A DNA stretch of 64,000 bases from Chitinophaga dinghuensis (GCF_003259435.1 NZ_QLMA01000003.1:310001-374000); one strand, 5' to 3'. Positions 9,084-18,106 are shown, numbered from the stretch's first letter. Made by a program: numbers and translations. The notes: a model not told the origin generated them from the letters alone.

Positions 9084-10373
9084 ATGTCGAACCAAACAGT
9101 AACAATGGAAGCACCTCTATCTGCCAGCCGTAGCAGCAATGCCAAGGCAATGACTGTCATCGGGACCTTATTTTTCCTTTTTGGATTTATAACTTGGTTG
9201 AACAGTGTGTTGATTCCATTTTTGAAGCAGGCCTGCGAATTATCTGATTTCCAGGTATATTTCGTGACTTTCGCCTTTTATATCTCTTATTTCGTGATGG
9301 CCATTCCATCTTCTGGTATCCTTAAAAAGGTGGGATTTGCCAATGGGATGTCGGTAGGGCTTTTCACCATGGCTATAGGCTCTCTGATATTTGTGCCTGC
9401 GGCGCAAATGCGTTCATTTCCATTGTTCCTGGTAGGATTATTCATCCAGGGAGCTGGTATGACGCTGTTACAGGCGGCCTCTAATCCCTATGTTACCATC
9501 ATCGGGCCTATTGAGCGCGCTGCACAGCGTATGAGCATCATGGGTATCTGTAACAAAGTGGCGGCCATGATCGGTATCCTCCTGCTTAGTGTCCTGTTGT
9601 TTAGCGATACTACAGAATTGTCTCAGAAGATCGAAACCTTGCAAGGTGCGGAGAAAGAAGCAGAGCTGACTTTACTGGCTGGCCGCGTGATTGTACCTTA
9701 TATCATCATGGCGGTTGTACTGGTCGGTTTAGGGTTCATGGTAAGAAAAGCGCATCTGCCTGAAGTAAATCCAGAGGAAGAAGCAGGTGAGAGTAATGTG
9801 AAAACGCCTAGTTCTATATTTAAGATTCCTTATCTGATGCTGGGTATTCTCTGCCTGTTTTTATATGTAGGGGTAGAGGTACTGGCTATTGATTCACTGG
9901 CCCTGTATGGAGAAGCCAGCGGTTTTACCAAAGAGGTGGCCATCCACCTGGGAATTTATAGCCTGGTTGCCCTCACTGTAGGTTATCTGCTGGGTATTGT
10001 ACTGGTGCCAAAATACATTTCTCAGCGTGCTGCCCTGATTATTTGTGCGGTATTAGGTACTGTATTTACAGCGGGCGCATTGCTCACAAGCGGTAAAACC
10101 TCTGTTATATTCATTATCCTGCTGAGCTTTGCACATTCTCTGATGTGGCCTGGCATCTGGCCATTGGCTATCAACAAGCTGGGTAAATTCACCAAACTGG
10201 GTTCTGCCTTCCTGATTATGGCTATTGCCGGTGGCGCTATTTTGCCTTTGCTGTACGGTGCATTGTGCGTGAACCTGGGCAACAGACAAATGCCATATAT
10301 CATTATGGTTCCTTGCTACCTGTATATCTTATATTATGCAGCAGCAGGTTATAAGAAAGGACTACCATCCTGA
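9084..10373 (+). CDS. FucP/GluP-type MFS sugar permease
   Basis: A 429-residue inner-membrane sugar:proton symporter of standard length for the fucose/glucose/galactose permease family, with about 12 hydrophobic segments. Motifs include FLFGFITWLNSVLIPFLK in TM1, GMTLLQAASNPYVTIIGP after TM4 and LMWPGIWPLAINKLGKFTK in the C-half. It is divergent from the glycan operon and lies 196 bp before galK, so galactose or glucose is a likely substrate. A strong terminator follows at 10397-10441, so it is probably transcribed separately from galK. Confidence 0.9.
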   Translation: MSNQTVTMEAPLSASRSSNAKAMTVIGTLFFLFGFITWLNSVLIPFLKQACELSDFQVYFVTFAFYISYFVMAIPSSGILKKVGFANGMSVGLFTMAIGSLIFVPAAQMRSFPLFLVGLFIQGAGMTLLQAASNPYVTIIGPIERAAQRMSIMGICNKVAAMIGILLLSVLLFSDTTELSQKIETLQGAEKEAELTLLAGRVIVPYIIMAVVLVGLGFMVRKAHLPEVNPEEEAGESNVKTPSSIFKIPYLMLGILCLFLYVGVEVLAIDSLALYGEASGFTKEVAIHLGIYSLVALTVGYLLGIVLVPKYISQRAALIICAVLGTVFTAGALLTSGKTSVIFIILLSFAHSLMWPGIWPLAINKLGKFTKLGSAFLIMAIAGGAILPLLYGALCVNLGNRQMPYIIMVPCYLYILYYAAAGYKKGLPS

Positions 10374-10396
10374 TTAATTGCTTTATAAAGATATAA

Positions 10397-10441
10397 CCAG
10401 AAGGCCCGACAAAACATGATGCGTTTTGCCGGGCCTTCTGC
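10397..10441 (+). terminator. Rho-independent terminator after the permease
   Basis: A stem of about 18 bp with one mismatch (CAGAAGGCCCG... pairing with ...CGGGCCTTCTG) is followed by a short T-containing tail. It lies 24 bp after the permease stop codon. Confidence 0.8.
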
Positions 10442-10542
10442 ATTTTAAGCTGCCGGTTATAAAATTTACTTTTTAGCCCATTTTTTACGTTGAATATATT
10501 GCTGCTTTCCTTTTTTATTTAGATAATATGATTATTTTTAGG

Positions 10543-10555
10543 CGTAAATTTTACG
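10543..10555. promoter_or_regulatory. 13-bp palindrome upstream of galK
   Basis: CGTAAATTTTACG is a perfect palindrome around a central T, 14 bp before the galK start codon. Part of the half-site (TTTACG) recurs near 10483. It may be a repressor site; no binding protein can be named. Confidence 0.35.
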
Positions 10556-10569
10556 TTTAATTAAGACGA

Positions 10570-11712
10570 ATGATACAGAAAACAAAAGAGCAATTCATAG
10601 AACTGTTTCATAAAGAGCCATTGATTGTAGTTTCCCCCGGAAGAATCAATCTGATAGGTGAACATACAGATTATAACGACGGGTTTGTATTACCCGCAGC
10701 CATCGATAAAAAGATCGTTTATGCAGTTGCCCTGAACGGTACCCGCCAATGTAATGTACATGCGGTTTTCACAAAAGAAACAGTATCCTTTTCCCTGGAT
10801 GCGGTAGTACCTACCCCAGGATGGATTAATTATATCATGGGCGTAGTAGCCCAGCTCCAGGAGCGCGGATTGAAGGTAGAGGGTTTTGACTGTGTGTTAG
10901 CAGGAGATATCCCTGTGGGAGCGGGTCTTTCCTCCTCAGCGGCAGTAGAAGGCGGGCTGGTAGCAGCACTGGATAAGCTATTTGGCTATAACCTCTCCCG
11001 GATGGAGATGGCGCTGATTGGTCAGAAGGCAGAACACACTTTTCCGGGTGTGAAATGCGGCATTATGGACCAGTTTGCGAATTTACACGGTAAAAAAGAT
11101 CAGGTAATCCGGCTGGATTGCCGTAGTCTCTCCTACGAATATTTCCCATTCGAATTCCCAGGCTATAAAGTAGTGCTTTGTAATTCCATGGTCCATCATA
11201 GTCTGGCTTCTTCTGAGTATAATGTACGTCGTCAGCAATGTGAAACCGGTGTGAAAGCGATTCAGCAATTACATCCGGAAGTAAAATCCCTCCGGGATGC
11301 CACCCTGGCTATGCTGGACGAAGTAAAAGCGGAATTGCCGGCCAAAGTATATGATCGTTGCGTATATGTCATTGAGGAGATACGTCGTGTTCAGGAGGCT
11401 ACAGGATTATTACAGCAAGGAAAGCTGAATGAATTCGGAAAACTGATGTATGAAACCCATGAAGGGCTTTCGAAATTATATGAAGTAAGTTGTCCGGAAC
11501 TGGATTTCCTGGTTTCCCTGGCCAGCGAAAGAGAAGAAGTAGCGGGTGCACGCGTGATGGGAGGCGGATTTGGCGGTTGTACTATCAACCTCGTGGAAGC
11601 GGATAAAGTGGAGGAATATTCCGCGTATGTACGTTCCCGTTATACTTCCAAGTATCATAAAGAACCAGAAATTTATGTTACCACCATCGAGAATGGAGTA
11701 ACAGTTTTATAG
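10570..11712 (+). CDS. galK: Galactokinase
   Basis: Phosphorylates galactose at C1 with ATP, the first step of the Leloir pathway. The 380-residue protein has all GHMP-kinase landmarks: the galactokinase signature GRINLIGEHTDYNDGFVLP (about residues 24-42), the ATP-binding loop VGAGLSSSAAVE near residue 120, and GGGFGGCTI near residue 335. It stands alone between two terminators. No galT or galE is present here, so the rest of the pathway must be elsewhere. Confidence 0.96.
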   Translation: MIQKTKEQFIELFHKEPLIVVSPGRINLIGEHTDYNDGFVLPAAIDKKIVYAVALNGTRQCNVHAVFTKETVSFSLDAVVPTPGWINYIMGVVAQLQERGLKVEGFDCVLAGDIPVGAGLSSSAAVEGGLVAALDKLFGYNLSRMEMALIGQKAEHTFPGVKCGIMDQFANLHGKKDQVIRLDCRSLSYEYFPFEFPGYKVVLCNSMVHHSLASSEYNVRRQQCETGVKAIQQLHPEVKSLRDATLAMLDEVKAELPAKVYDRCVYVIEEIRRVQEATGLLQQGKLNEFGKLMYETHEGLSKLYEVSCPELDFLVSLASEREEVAGARVMGGGFGGCTINLVEADKVEEYSAYVRSRYTSKYHKEPEIYVTTIENGVTVL

Positions 11713-11732
11713 TTTAATTGCAAGCTGACAGG

Positions 11733-11758
11733 AACCGCCTTTTAAGGCGGTTTTTTTA
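11733..11758 (+). terminator. Rho-independent terminator after galK
   Basis: AACCGCC / GGCGGTT stem with a short TTTTAA loop and a T7 tail, 21 bp after the galK stop. Confidence 0.85.
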
Positions 11759-11866
11759 TTTTTACAAGTGATTGTTTGAGCTGTTAATTCCATGTTTTCC
11801 TATATTGTAGTTTAAGTGTACGCAAATGAGATCCAATAATACCACATCATCCAAATAAAGCCGGCA

Positions 11867-12205
11867 ATGAGAATAGGAAAAGTCTATTACCAGGATAAAC
11901 TGGCTGGCCACATAACAGCAACCGATCATGGAGAATACTTATTTCAGTATACCCCGGAATATGTACAATCATCTCCTGATTTGTTCCTGACTTTTAGTAT
12001 GCCTGTACGGCGGGAACCCTACATTGAGCGGCATTTATTCCCTTTTTTTGAAGGATTGATCCCGGAAGGCTGGCTACTGGAAATGGCGATCCAAAAGTGG
12101 AATCTGAAACGTAATGACAGCATGGGCTTATTATTAGCCTGTTGTCAGAATTGTATAGGCGCCGTAAGTATTCATCCATTAATACAAGAGGAGAATGAAT
12201 TGTAA
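11867..12205 (+). CDS. HipS-like protein (HipA N-terminal subdomain)
   Basis: This 112-residue protein corresponds only to the N-terminal subdomain of HipA kinases. Typical features are the opening RIGKVYYQDKLAGHI, then TFSMPVRREPY and FPFFEGLIPEGWLL. In the tripartite HipBST systems described in enteropathogenic E. coli, this piece is a separate protein (HipS) that can neutralise the kinase HipT. The 3' end overlaps the next gene by 11 bp, so the two are co-translated. Unlike described systems, no HTH antitoxin hipB precedes it: only a terminator and about 105 bp of AT-rich DNA lie upstream. Confidence 0.85.
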   Translation: MRIGKVYYQDKLAGHITATDHGEYLFQYTPEYVQSSPDLFLTFSMPVRREPYIERHLFPFFEGLIPEGWLLEMAIQKWNLKRNDSMGLLLACCQNCIGAVSIHPLIQEENEL

Positions 12206-13127
12206 ATGCCTGTATTGCTATCAACCGTTACTTCATAGTGAGGCCGACTTTCATCCCCGTTGCAGTGAACTCTTTTTTGGGACAGCAGAGGTACCTGTAA
12301 TTAATTATTCACTGGCAGACATGGCAGCAATGGCAAGTCAACTTATTCAGACAAGTGTGGCTGTTCCAGGTGTGCAACCAAAGCTGTTACTAGAGAAGGA
12401 CGCCCTTACTATTGCGGGGAAAGGAGGTGGTAATTATATCATCAAACCACCTAATCCTGATTATTCGCAGTTGCCGGAAAATGAGCATGTCAGTATGTTA
12501 ATGGCGAAAGAAGTATTCGGTATAAATACGGCCCCTCACAGCCTGATTCGCCTGTCATCTGGAGAGCTGGCTTATATTACCCGTAGGATGGACAGAACAA
12601 TGGATGGGACGTTTATACATATGTTGGATATGTTCCAGGTCCTGGAGGCTTACGATAAGTATATAGGAAGTATGGAGAAAGTAGGACGGGCTATCTCCCT
12701 ATACTCTTCTTCTCCCTTGTCAGATGCTGGCAATTATTTCGAACTTGTTTTGTTCTGTTTTCTTACTGGCAATAATGATATGCATCTGAAGAATTTCTCA
12801 ATGATTCGCAATGGTGACTTCTGGAATCTCGCTCCTGCATACGATTTGTTGAATGTATCTATTGCAAATCCCAAAGATGTAGAAGAAATGGCGCTCACAT
12901 TAGGAGGTAAAAAAAGAAAATTTAGCAGACAGTATTTTACAGATTTTGGGTTGAAGTTGGGACTGTCTGTCATTCATATCAATGATTTATTTGAGAGAAT
13001 TAAAGATAAAGTTCCGAAGGTAATTGCGCTGTTAAAGCAATCTTTTTTGACAACTGAAAATCAGGAGGATTATGAGGCGCTGTTTCGTAAAAGGCTCGAT
13101 ATGCTTCACATTGTAAGTAGGGAATAA
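12195..13127 (+). CDS. HipT-like Ser/Thr kinase (HipA C-terminal domain)
   Basis: A 310-residue HipA-type protein kinase lacking the N-terminal subdomain, which the upstream gene provides. Visible parts are an N-terminal Cys cluster (CKCLYC, then HPRC near residue 20) that may bind a metal, the Gly-rich loop SVAVPGVQPKLLL (54-66) with possible autophosphorylation at Ser54, the catalytic loop NNDMHLKN (Asp195), and the metal-binding AYDLL (Asp217). The family phosphorylates targets such as glutamyl- or tryptophanyl-tRNA synthetase and slows growth. All catalytic residues are present, so it looks active. It starts inside the upstream gene, so the pair forms one unit. Confidence 0.88.
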   Translation: MNCKCLYCYQPLLHSEADFHPRCSELFFGTAEVPVINYSLADMAAMASQLIQTSVAVPGVQPKLLLEKDALTIAGKGGGNYIIKPPNPDYSQLPENEHVSMLMAKEVFGINTAPHSLIRLSSGELAYITRRMDRTMDGTFIHMLDMFQVLEAYDKYIGSMEKVGRAISLYSSSPLSDAGNYFELVLFCFLTGNNDMHLKNFSMIRNGDFWNLAPAYDLLNVSIANPKDVEEMALTLGGKKRKFSRQYFTDFGLKLGLSVIHINDLFERIKDKVPKVIALLKQSFLTTENQEDYEALFRKRLDMLHIVSRE

Positions 13128-13130
13128 ACT

Positions 13131-13160
13131 AAAACGGCGAACCAATCGGTTCGCCGTTTT
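13131..13160. terminator. Bidirectional terminator between convergent genes
   Basis: A perfect 13-bp stem, AAAACGGCGAACC with GGTTCGCCGTTTT, around AATC. The A/T arms allow use from both sides. It separates the hip pair from the convergent GH109-like gene. Confidence 0.85.
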
Positions 13161-13184
13161 GCACATAGTTAGTTCGATTCTAAA

Positions 13185-14582
13185 TTAGTACTGGTCGTCC
13201 AGTGCGAAGATAGCTTTCCTGTTCATCCAGCGACCGCGGGTGAAGTCAGGAATATATTGTACGCTGCCGCCTTCTGCTACAGATTGTTCTGTGAGCGGAG
13301 TGATAGCATACCAGGTAGCCATATCATATACGTCGAGTGCGAATGGCGCACCACGTTTAATACTTTCCACGAAAGAGTTCATTACGAACCAATCCATACC
13401 GCCATGGCCAGCGCCGGCAGCATCATTGGCATAACGTTTCCATAAAGGATGGTCGTATTTGCCATAGTAAGAATTCGGATCGTCGAATTTACCAGTGCTT
13501 TCCCAAACGTCGTTTTGTTTACTTACTTTCTCTACATAGATCTGTTTCTGATCATCCATCCACAGCCCGTTTGTACCTTGAACGCGGAAGTTCAGAGAGT
13601 AAGGACGGGGACTGTTGGTATCATGCGACAGCATGATCGTTTCGCCATTGTTGGTTTTGATTAAGGTAGACACGATATCGCCCAGCTTAAATTCCACCTT
13701 TGCGTTTGGATGACTTTCACTGCTATTGTCTACAATGTATTTATGCAGACCTCTGGATTTGGTAGCCACGGAAGTCAGCGACAGCAGGCGGTTACCACGG
13801 TTGATATTGATAGCGTTGCAGATAGGACCCAGACCATGAGAAGGATAGAGGTCGCCATTGCGGTGTACGGAGTGGTTAGTTCTCCATTTAGCTTCGGAGA
13901 GCGCGTTTTCGCCGAATTCAACGCCACCGCCATAGTATTGTTTACCGTTGTTGAATTTAACGCCACGGAGATCATGCTGATAACCTCCCTGCAGGTGTGT
14001 CAGTTCTCCAAAGAGACCTTGACGAACCATTTGCAGTACGGCCATCACATCGCGACGGTAACATACGTTCTCCATACCAAATACCGGGATACCGGTATTC
14101 TCGCTGGTGTTTACAAGCTCCCAGCATTCCTGGATATCGGAAGCGCCACATACTTCCACAGCAGGTATTTTACCTGCTTTCATCGCAGCGATAGCCATGA
14201 TGGAATGCCATTCCCATGGAGTAGCAATTACCACCGCGTCAATATCGTCGCGTTTCAGCATATTACGAAAATCTTCAGGGCCGTTAGTATATTCAGCTAC
14301 TTTACGTTTAGCGCCATAGATTTTGGTGATCATGTCTCTTGCCTTAGGAACAGTATAGGCAGTGTCCGGGTCAGCAAAAGCAATTAGGTCTACATCATCT
14401 CTGCGGAGGCATAAGTTGAGGTGGCTCAAACCGCGGGCGCCAACGCCAATCAGACCAATTCTAACTTTGGGTTTCTTTTCATTGGCAAACAGTTTGGCAG
14501 AAGAACCGAGCATAGACAGGCCTATTCCTGCCGCTGCGGTGTTTTTCAGAAAACTTCTGCGATGCAGTGGTTGTTTCATCAT
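13185..14582 (-). CDS. Gfo/Idh/MocA-family enzyme, GH109 alpha-N-acetylgalactosaminidase-like
   Basis: A 465-residue NAD-dependent glycosidase-type protein. The leader contains RRSFLKNTAAAG, a twin-arginine signal. A Rossmann fold follows, with VRIGLIGVGARGLSHLNLC near residue 40 and VVIATPWEWHSIMAIAAMKAGK near residue 115. Length, Tat signal and these blocks match the GH109 family, which removes terminal alpha-GalNAc using NAD. Related Gfo/Idh oxidoreductases can look similar, so activity is not proved. It is divergent from the GH29 fucosidase, and both would act on host- or fungal-type glycans. Confidence 0.82.
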   Translation of the reverse strand: MMKQPLHRRSFLKNTAAAGIGLSMLGSSAKLFANEKKPKVRIGLIGVGARGLSHLNLCLRRDDVDLIAFADPDTAYTVPKARDMITKIYGAKRKVAEYTNGPEDFRNMLKRDDIDAVVIATPWEWHSIMAIAAMKAGKIPAVEVCGASDIQECWELVNTSENTGIPVFGMENVCYRRDVMAVLQMVRQGLFGELTHLQGGYQHDLRGVKFNNGKQYYGGGVEFGENALSEAKWRTNHSVHRNGDLYPSHGLGPICNAININRGNRLLSLTSVATKSRGLHKYIVDNSSESHPNAKVEFKLGDIVSTLIKTNNGETIMLSHDTNSPRPYSLNFRVQGTNGLWMDDQKQIYVEKVSKQNDVWESTGKFDDPNSYYGKYDHPLWKRYANDAAGAGHGGMDWFVMNSFVESIKRGAPFALDVYDMATWYAITPLTEQSVAEGGSVQYIPDFTRGRWMNRKAIFALDDQY

Positions 14583-14839
14583 TGTTCAGTTGTTTAAATA
14601 GCGTATAGTAAATACGTTCAGAAGAGGCTAAATTTATAAAATTAGATTTATCAATTGGGAGTCAGTGTCTACTTTTCTTACATTTTTGTGATAAACGGTG
14701 ATTTTTCTCCTGACACTGATGGTTGTCAGCACTTATGCCAGATTTAACTGCTAATATTGGATCAGGAAAAGGTAATTCGGGATCGATGCTCCTGATATAT
14801 CTGTTTTATCTTCGCAAGCAACGTAATCAACAGTGCTAC

Positions 14840-16885
14840 ATGAAAATAACACCGTTACTGGCAGGCCTGCTGGCCTGCAACATGGCCATCGCCCAGGAAA
14901 TTAAACCTTATGGCGCATTACCTTCCAAAGCACAATTGGAATGGAATGACATGGAGTATTACATGTTCATTCACTTCGGTCCGAATACCTTCACCAATAA
15001 GGAATGGGGACATGGAGATGAAGACCCGAAAGTCTTTAACCCTACTCATGTGGATGCCCGCCAATGGGCCCGTACGGCTAAACTGGCTGGTATGAAGGGA
15101 ATAGTACTTACTGCCAAACATCATGATGGCTTCTGCCTCTGGCCTAGTAAATACAGTACTCACACGGTGAGAGAAAGTATGTACAAAGGAGATATCCTGA
15201 AAGAACTTTCTGCTGCATGTAAAGAGTACGGCCTGAAATTCGGTGTGTACTTGTCTCCCTGGGACAGAAATCACCCGGATTACGGCACGCCTAAGTACAA
15301 TCAGACTTTTGTAAACACCCTGTCAGAAGTACTTTCCAACTACGGCCCTGTGTTCGAACAATGGTTCGATGGCGCCAATGATGGCACCAAACCACAGAAA
15401 TACGATTTTACGCTTTTCAATAATACGGTTCATAAACTCCAGCCGAATGCGGTTATCTTCAGTGATGTTGGACCTGGATGTCGCTGGGTAGGTAATGAAA
15501 ATGGTATTGCTGGCAAAACCAACTGGAGTACGCTCAACATTAAAGGATATGGTCCTGGTAAGGATGCGCCTGCGCAGAAGTCGCTCAATGAAGGGGTGGA
15601 AGATGGCGAAGCCTGGGTACCTGCTGAATGCGATGTGAGTATTCGTCCGGGATGGTTTTATAGTCCGGATACAGATGATAAAGTGAAATCCATACAGGAA
15701 CTGCTGACCATCTATTACGGATCTGTAGGCCGTAATGGTAATTTGATTCTGAATGTGCCGGTAGACAGAGACGGTGTGATTCATCGCAACGACTCTACCC
15801 GTTTGATGGAGATGCGCCGGGTGCTGGATGCTACCTTTAAGAATAATCTGGCGAAAACGGCTATCGTAAAAGCTTCTGCTACCAGGAGCAACAATGCTGC
15901 CGTGAATGTTAGTCACCTCATCGATGGCAACAGCAAAACTTACTGGGCTACTCCCGACAACGTTACGGATGCTACTATCACCCTGTCTTTCAAACAGCCT
16001 GTTACCTTCAACAGACTGGTATTGCAGGAGTATATTGCGCTGGGGCAACGAGTAAAAGACTTTACAGTAGAGGTGATGGAGAATGGCACGTTTAAAGAAA
16101 TTGCCAAAGAGACGACCATTGGTCACAAACGTATTTTACAATTCCCGAATACGACCACCAAGGAAGTAAGAATTCATATCCTGGATGCTAAGGCTTGTCC
16201 GGTGATCAGTGAAGTGGGATTGTATAAGGCGCCAGTGTTGGTGTCTCAACCGGTGCTGCGTCGGAACAGACAGGGAGAAGTAAGTATGGTGAATGTTTCT
16301 ACGGATCAGCATATCTTTTATACGCTGGATGGAAGTATGCCAGATGCTACTTCTCAGCGGTATATACCAGGACAGATCATTCCGATGGCTAAGGGAGGCG
16401 TGATCCGTGCGGTATCTTTAAATGAAGAGAAGGGTAAGGTGGAGCGTAGTGCTGTTACCGAGGCTATATATGATGTTGCTCCTGCGAATTGGGTGCCGCT
16501 GGCTACCGATGGCGCCGAGAGTGCTGCCAGGGCCATTGATGGGAATACAGGATCTGCCTGGGTATCTAGCAATGCAGCTTACCCACATGAGCTAGCTGTG
16601 GATCTTTCAGAGGTGCTGCTCCTTAAAGGCTTTACTTACACTCCTGTGACAAAAGAACATGCACCGGGCATCATATATGGTTATGAGTTTTATACCAGCA
16701 TGGATGGTAAGGAGTGGAAAAAGTCGGCAGCAGGTAGTTTTGCCAACATCCGGAACAACCCGGTTATGCAAAGTGTGGTTTTTGCACCTACGATGGCGCG
16801 GTATATCAAGCTGGTAGGGACTTCTCCTGCGGTGGATGGGGATCAGCAGGCGAGTATTGCCGAGCTGGGAATTATCACTAAATAG
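14840..16885 (+). CDS. GH29 alpha-L-fucosidase with discoidin-like domains
   Basis: Removes alpha-linked fucose from glycans. I place the start at ATG 14840, where a clean signal peptide begins (MKITPLLAGLLACNMAIAQ); an upstream TTG in frame would add 39 residues without signal character. The catalytic GH29 domain (about 20-345 of 681) shows YYMFIHFGPNTFTNKEWG, LTAKHHDGFCLWPSK and FEQWFDGANDG with the nucleophile Asp. A F5/8-type (discoidin) domain follows at about 355-475, then a chitobiase C-terminal-like segment and a second discoidin-like domain at the end. Confidence 0.92.
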   Translation: MKITPLLAGLLACNMAIAQEIKPYGALPSKAQLEWNDMEYYMFIHFGPNTFTNKEWGHGDEDPKVFNPTHVDARQWARTAKLAGMKGIVLTAKHHDGFCLWPSKYSTHTVRESMYKGDILKELSAACKEYGLKFGVYLSPWDRNHPDYGTPKYNQTFVNTLSEVLSNYGPVFEQWFDGANDGTKPQKYDFTLFNNTVHKLQPNAVIFSDVGPGCRWVGNENGIAGKTNWSTLNIKGYGPGKDAPAQKSLNEGVEDGEAWVPAECDVSIRPGWFYSPDTDDKVKSIQELLTIYYGSVGRNGNLILNVPVDRDGVIHRNDSTRLMEMRRVLDATFKNNLAKTAIVKASATRSNNAAVNVSHLIDGNSKTYWATPDNVTDATITLSFKQPVTFNRLVLQEYIALGQRVKDFTVEVMENGTFKEIAKETTIGHKRILQFPNTTTKEVRIHILDAKACPVISEVGLYKAPVLVSQPVLRRNRQGEVSMVNVSTDQHIFYTLDGSMPDATSQRYIPGQIIPMAKGGVIRAVSLNEEKGKVERSAVTEAIYDVAPANWVPLATDGAESAARAIDGNTGSAWVSSNAAYPHELAVDLSEVLLLKGFTYTPVTKEHAPGIIYGYEFYTSMDGKEWKKSAAGSFANIRNNPVMQSVVFAPTMARYIKLVGTSPAVDGDQQASIAELGIITK

Positions 16886-16987
16886 TAAATAATAATTATA
16901 TCTGTAATGCCCGTGCCGCCCAAGATGTTGGTGGTACGGGCATTTTCTGTTAAGGCAATGAAAAAAAATCAATTAACGGAAAAAAAA

Positions 16988-17021
16988 TTGGACCAATTAA
17001 AAATATAATGTTATAACTTTG
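16988..17021 (+). promoter_or_regulatory. Bacteroidota-type promoter of the arginine operon
   Basis: A -33 TTG (16988-16990) and a perfect -7 box TAACTTTG (17014-17021) are separated by 23 nt. Transcription would start near 17028, leaving a leader of about 285 nt before the first long gene. Confidence 0.6.
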
Positions 17022-17153
17022 CGGATAATCTAAACTAAAGACAATATTTATCACAATTTAACGCTGAACTGAAGTTGGAAAAAACCGCAACTCATACCAA
17101 CATTTCTGCATATCATCCCGCTTTAAATAAAGGGGTATATTCTGTTGGGTTCA

Positions 17154-17243
17154 ATGTCTTTAGATACCTTTCCCGACGACCTAGGATTTGATAGCGCGCT
17201 TGACATATTAAGGCCGCTGTCGCACCATGATTCCCAATCATAA
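17154..17243 (+). CDS. Putative 29-residue leader ORF
   Basis: A short reading frame in the arginine operon leader encodes 29 residues beginning MSLDTFPDDLGF and ending LSHHDSQS. Its composition (DLGFDSALDILRPL) looks protein-like rather than random, and it overlaps the start of another 20-codon frame (17227-17289) that stops 22 nt before the GNAT start. Neither frame is arginine-rich, so classic arginine-codon attenuation is not supported. It could be a regulatory upstream ORF or chance. I cannot name a family. Confidence 0.3.
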   Translation: MSLDTFPDDLGFDSALDILRPLSHHDSQS

Positions 17244-17311
17244 GGTGTTTCTATTTCCAGTAATGGAATATTTCAATGTAGTTTATTGATTCACGATTTC
17301 AATTTTTAAAG

Positions 17312-18106
17312 TTGGAAAATCAACATATCATCGTTAGGGTAGCCACTCCTGACGATATTCACTATTCAAAGACCATCACCGATGAGATGGAGTCGTCTGC
17401 AAAAGCGCGTGGAACTGGAATTGCGAAGCGTTCCCCGGCTTATGTGGAGCTGAAGATGCAGGAAGGAAAAGCTGTGATTGCTTTAACGGACCAGGGCGAT
17501 TGGGTAGGCTTCTGTTATATTGAAGCCTGGGGCCATGATAAATTTGTTGCCAACTCAGGGCTAATCGTGAATCCAGCCTTCCGTGGGCATGGTGTAGCAA
17601 AGTCTATCAAAAAGAAAATCTTCGAACTTTCCCGTCAGAAATATCCTGATTCAAAAATATTTGGTTTGACCACCGGTTTAGCGGTGATGAAGATTAATTC
17701 CGAGTTGGGTTATGAGCCCGTTACTTATTCAGAGTTAACAGATGATGAAGAATTCTGGAAAGGGTGTCGTAGCTGCGTAAATTTTGATATTCTTACGTCT
17801 AAGAATCGTAAGAACTGTCTTTGTACTGCTATGTTGTATGATCCAACCGAGAAGTTGAAAGAAGCGGAAGAAAAAGCAATGGCGGCTAAAGCGGAAGCAG
17901 AGGCGGCAGAAGCAGAGATAGAGAAGATGAAGATGTCGGTTGCTGCAAATGGACGTATTCACCATGAAAGACGCCGTCATCGCCGTTTCAAGGGGAATAT
18001 CAAGTTGTATGAACGCTGGTTGCGATTCAAAAGATTTGTATTGCTGAAAAGCAAGAAAGAAGGAGGCGCTGCAGGATCTAAAAAGAAATTCCTGTTCTTC
18101 CTCTGA
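17312..18106 (+). CDS. GNAT acyltransferase, likely N-acylglutamate synthase
   Basis: A 264-residue GNAT protein heading the arginine operon, hence the best candidate for the first step (acylation of glutamate). The acyl-CoA-binding GNAT core covers about residues 5-150, with FRGHGVAKSIKKKIFEL as the pyrophosphate loop. A Cys cluster follows (GCRSCVNFD, then NCLCT), then a charged alanine/glutamate-rich coiled coil (about 175-210) and a very basic tail ending KKKFLFFL. The start is TTG: an in-frame stop lies at 17279 and no ATG occurs before residue 27, which is inside the domain. The tail is longer than in simple GNAT enzymes. The function is inferred from position. Confidence 0.78.
   Translation: MENQHIIVRVATPDDIHYSKTITDEMESSAKARGTGIAKRSPAYVELKMQEGKAVIALTDQGDWVGFCYIEAWGHDKFVANSGLIVNPAFRGHGVAKSIKKKIFELSRQKYPDSKIFGLTTGLAVMKINSELGYEPVTYSELTDDEEFWKGCRSCVNFDILTSKNRKNCLCTAMLYDPTEKLKEAEEKAMAAKAEAEAAEAEIEKMKMSVAANGRIHHERRRHRRFKGNIKLYERWLRFKRFVLLKSKKEGGAAGSKKKFLFFL

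Noticed and set aside
11867-13127. A single hipA broken by a frameshift
   Set aside because: Each part has its own ATG, the second begins with its own conserved Cys motif, and the 11-bp overlap is a normal operon arrangement matching HipS/HipT organisation.
14723-14839. Longer fucosidase start at TTG
   Set aside because: The extension lacks signal-peptide character, while a clean signal peptide begins at ATG 14840.
17000-17312. Classical arginine-codon attenuator
   Set aside because: The short frames in the leader contain almost no Arg codons and no terminator hairpin with a T-run is visible.
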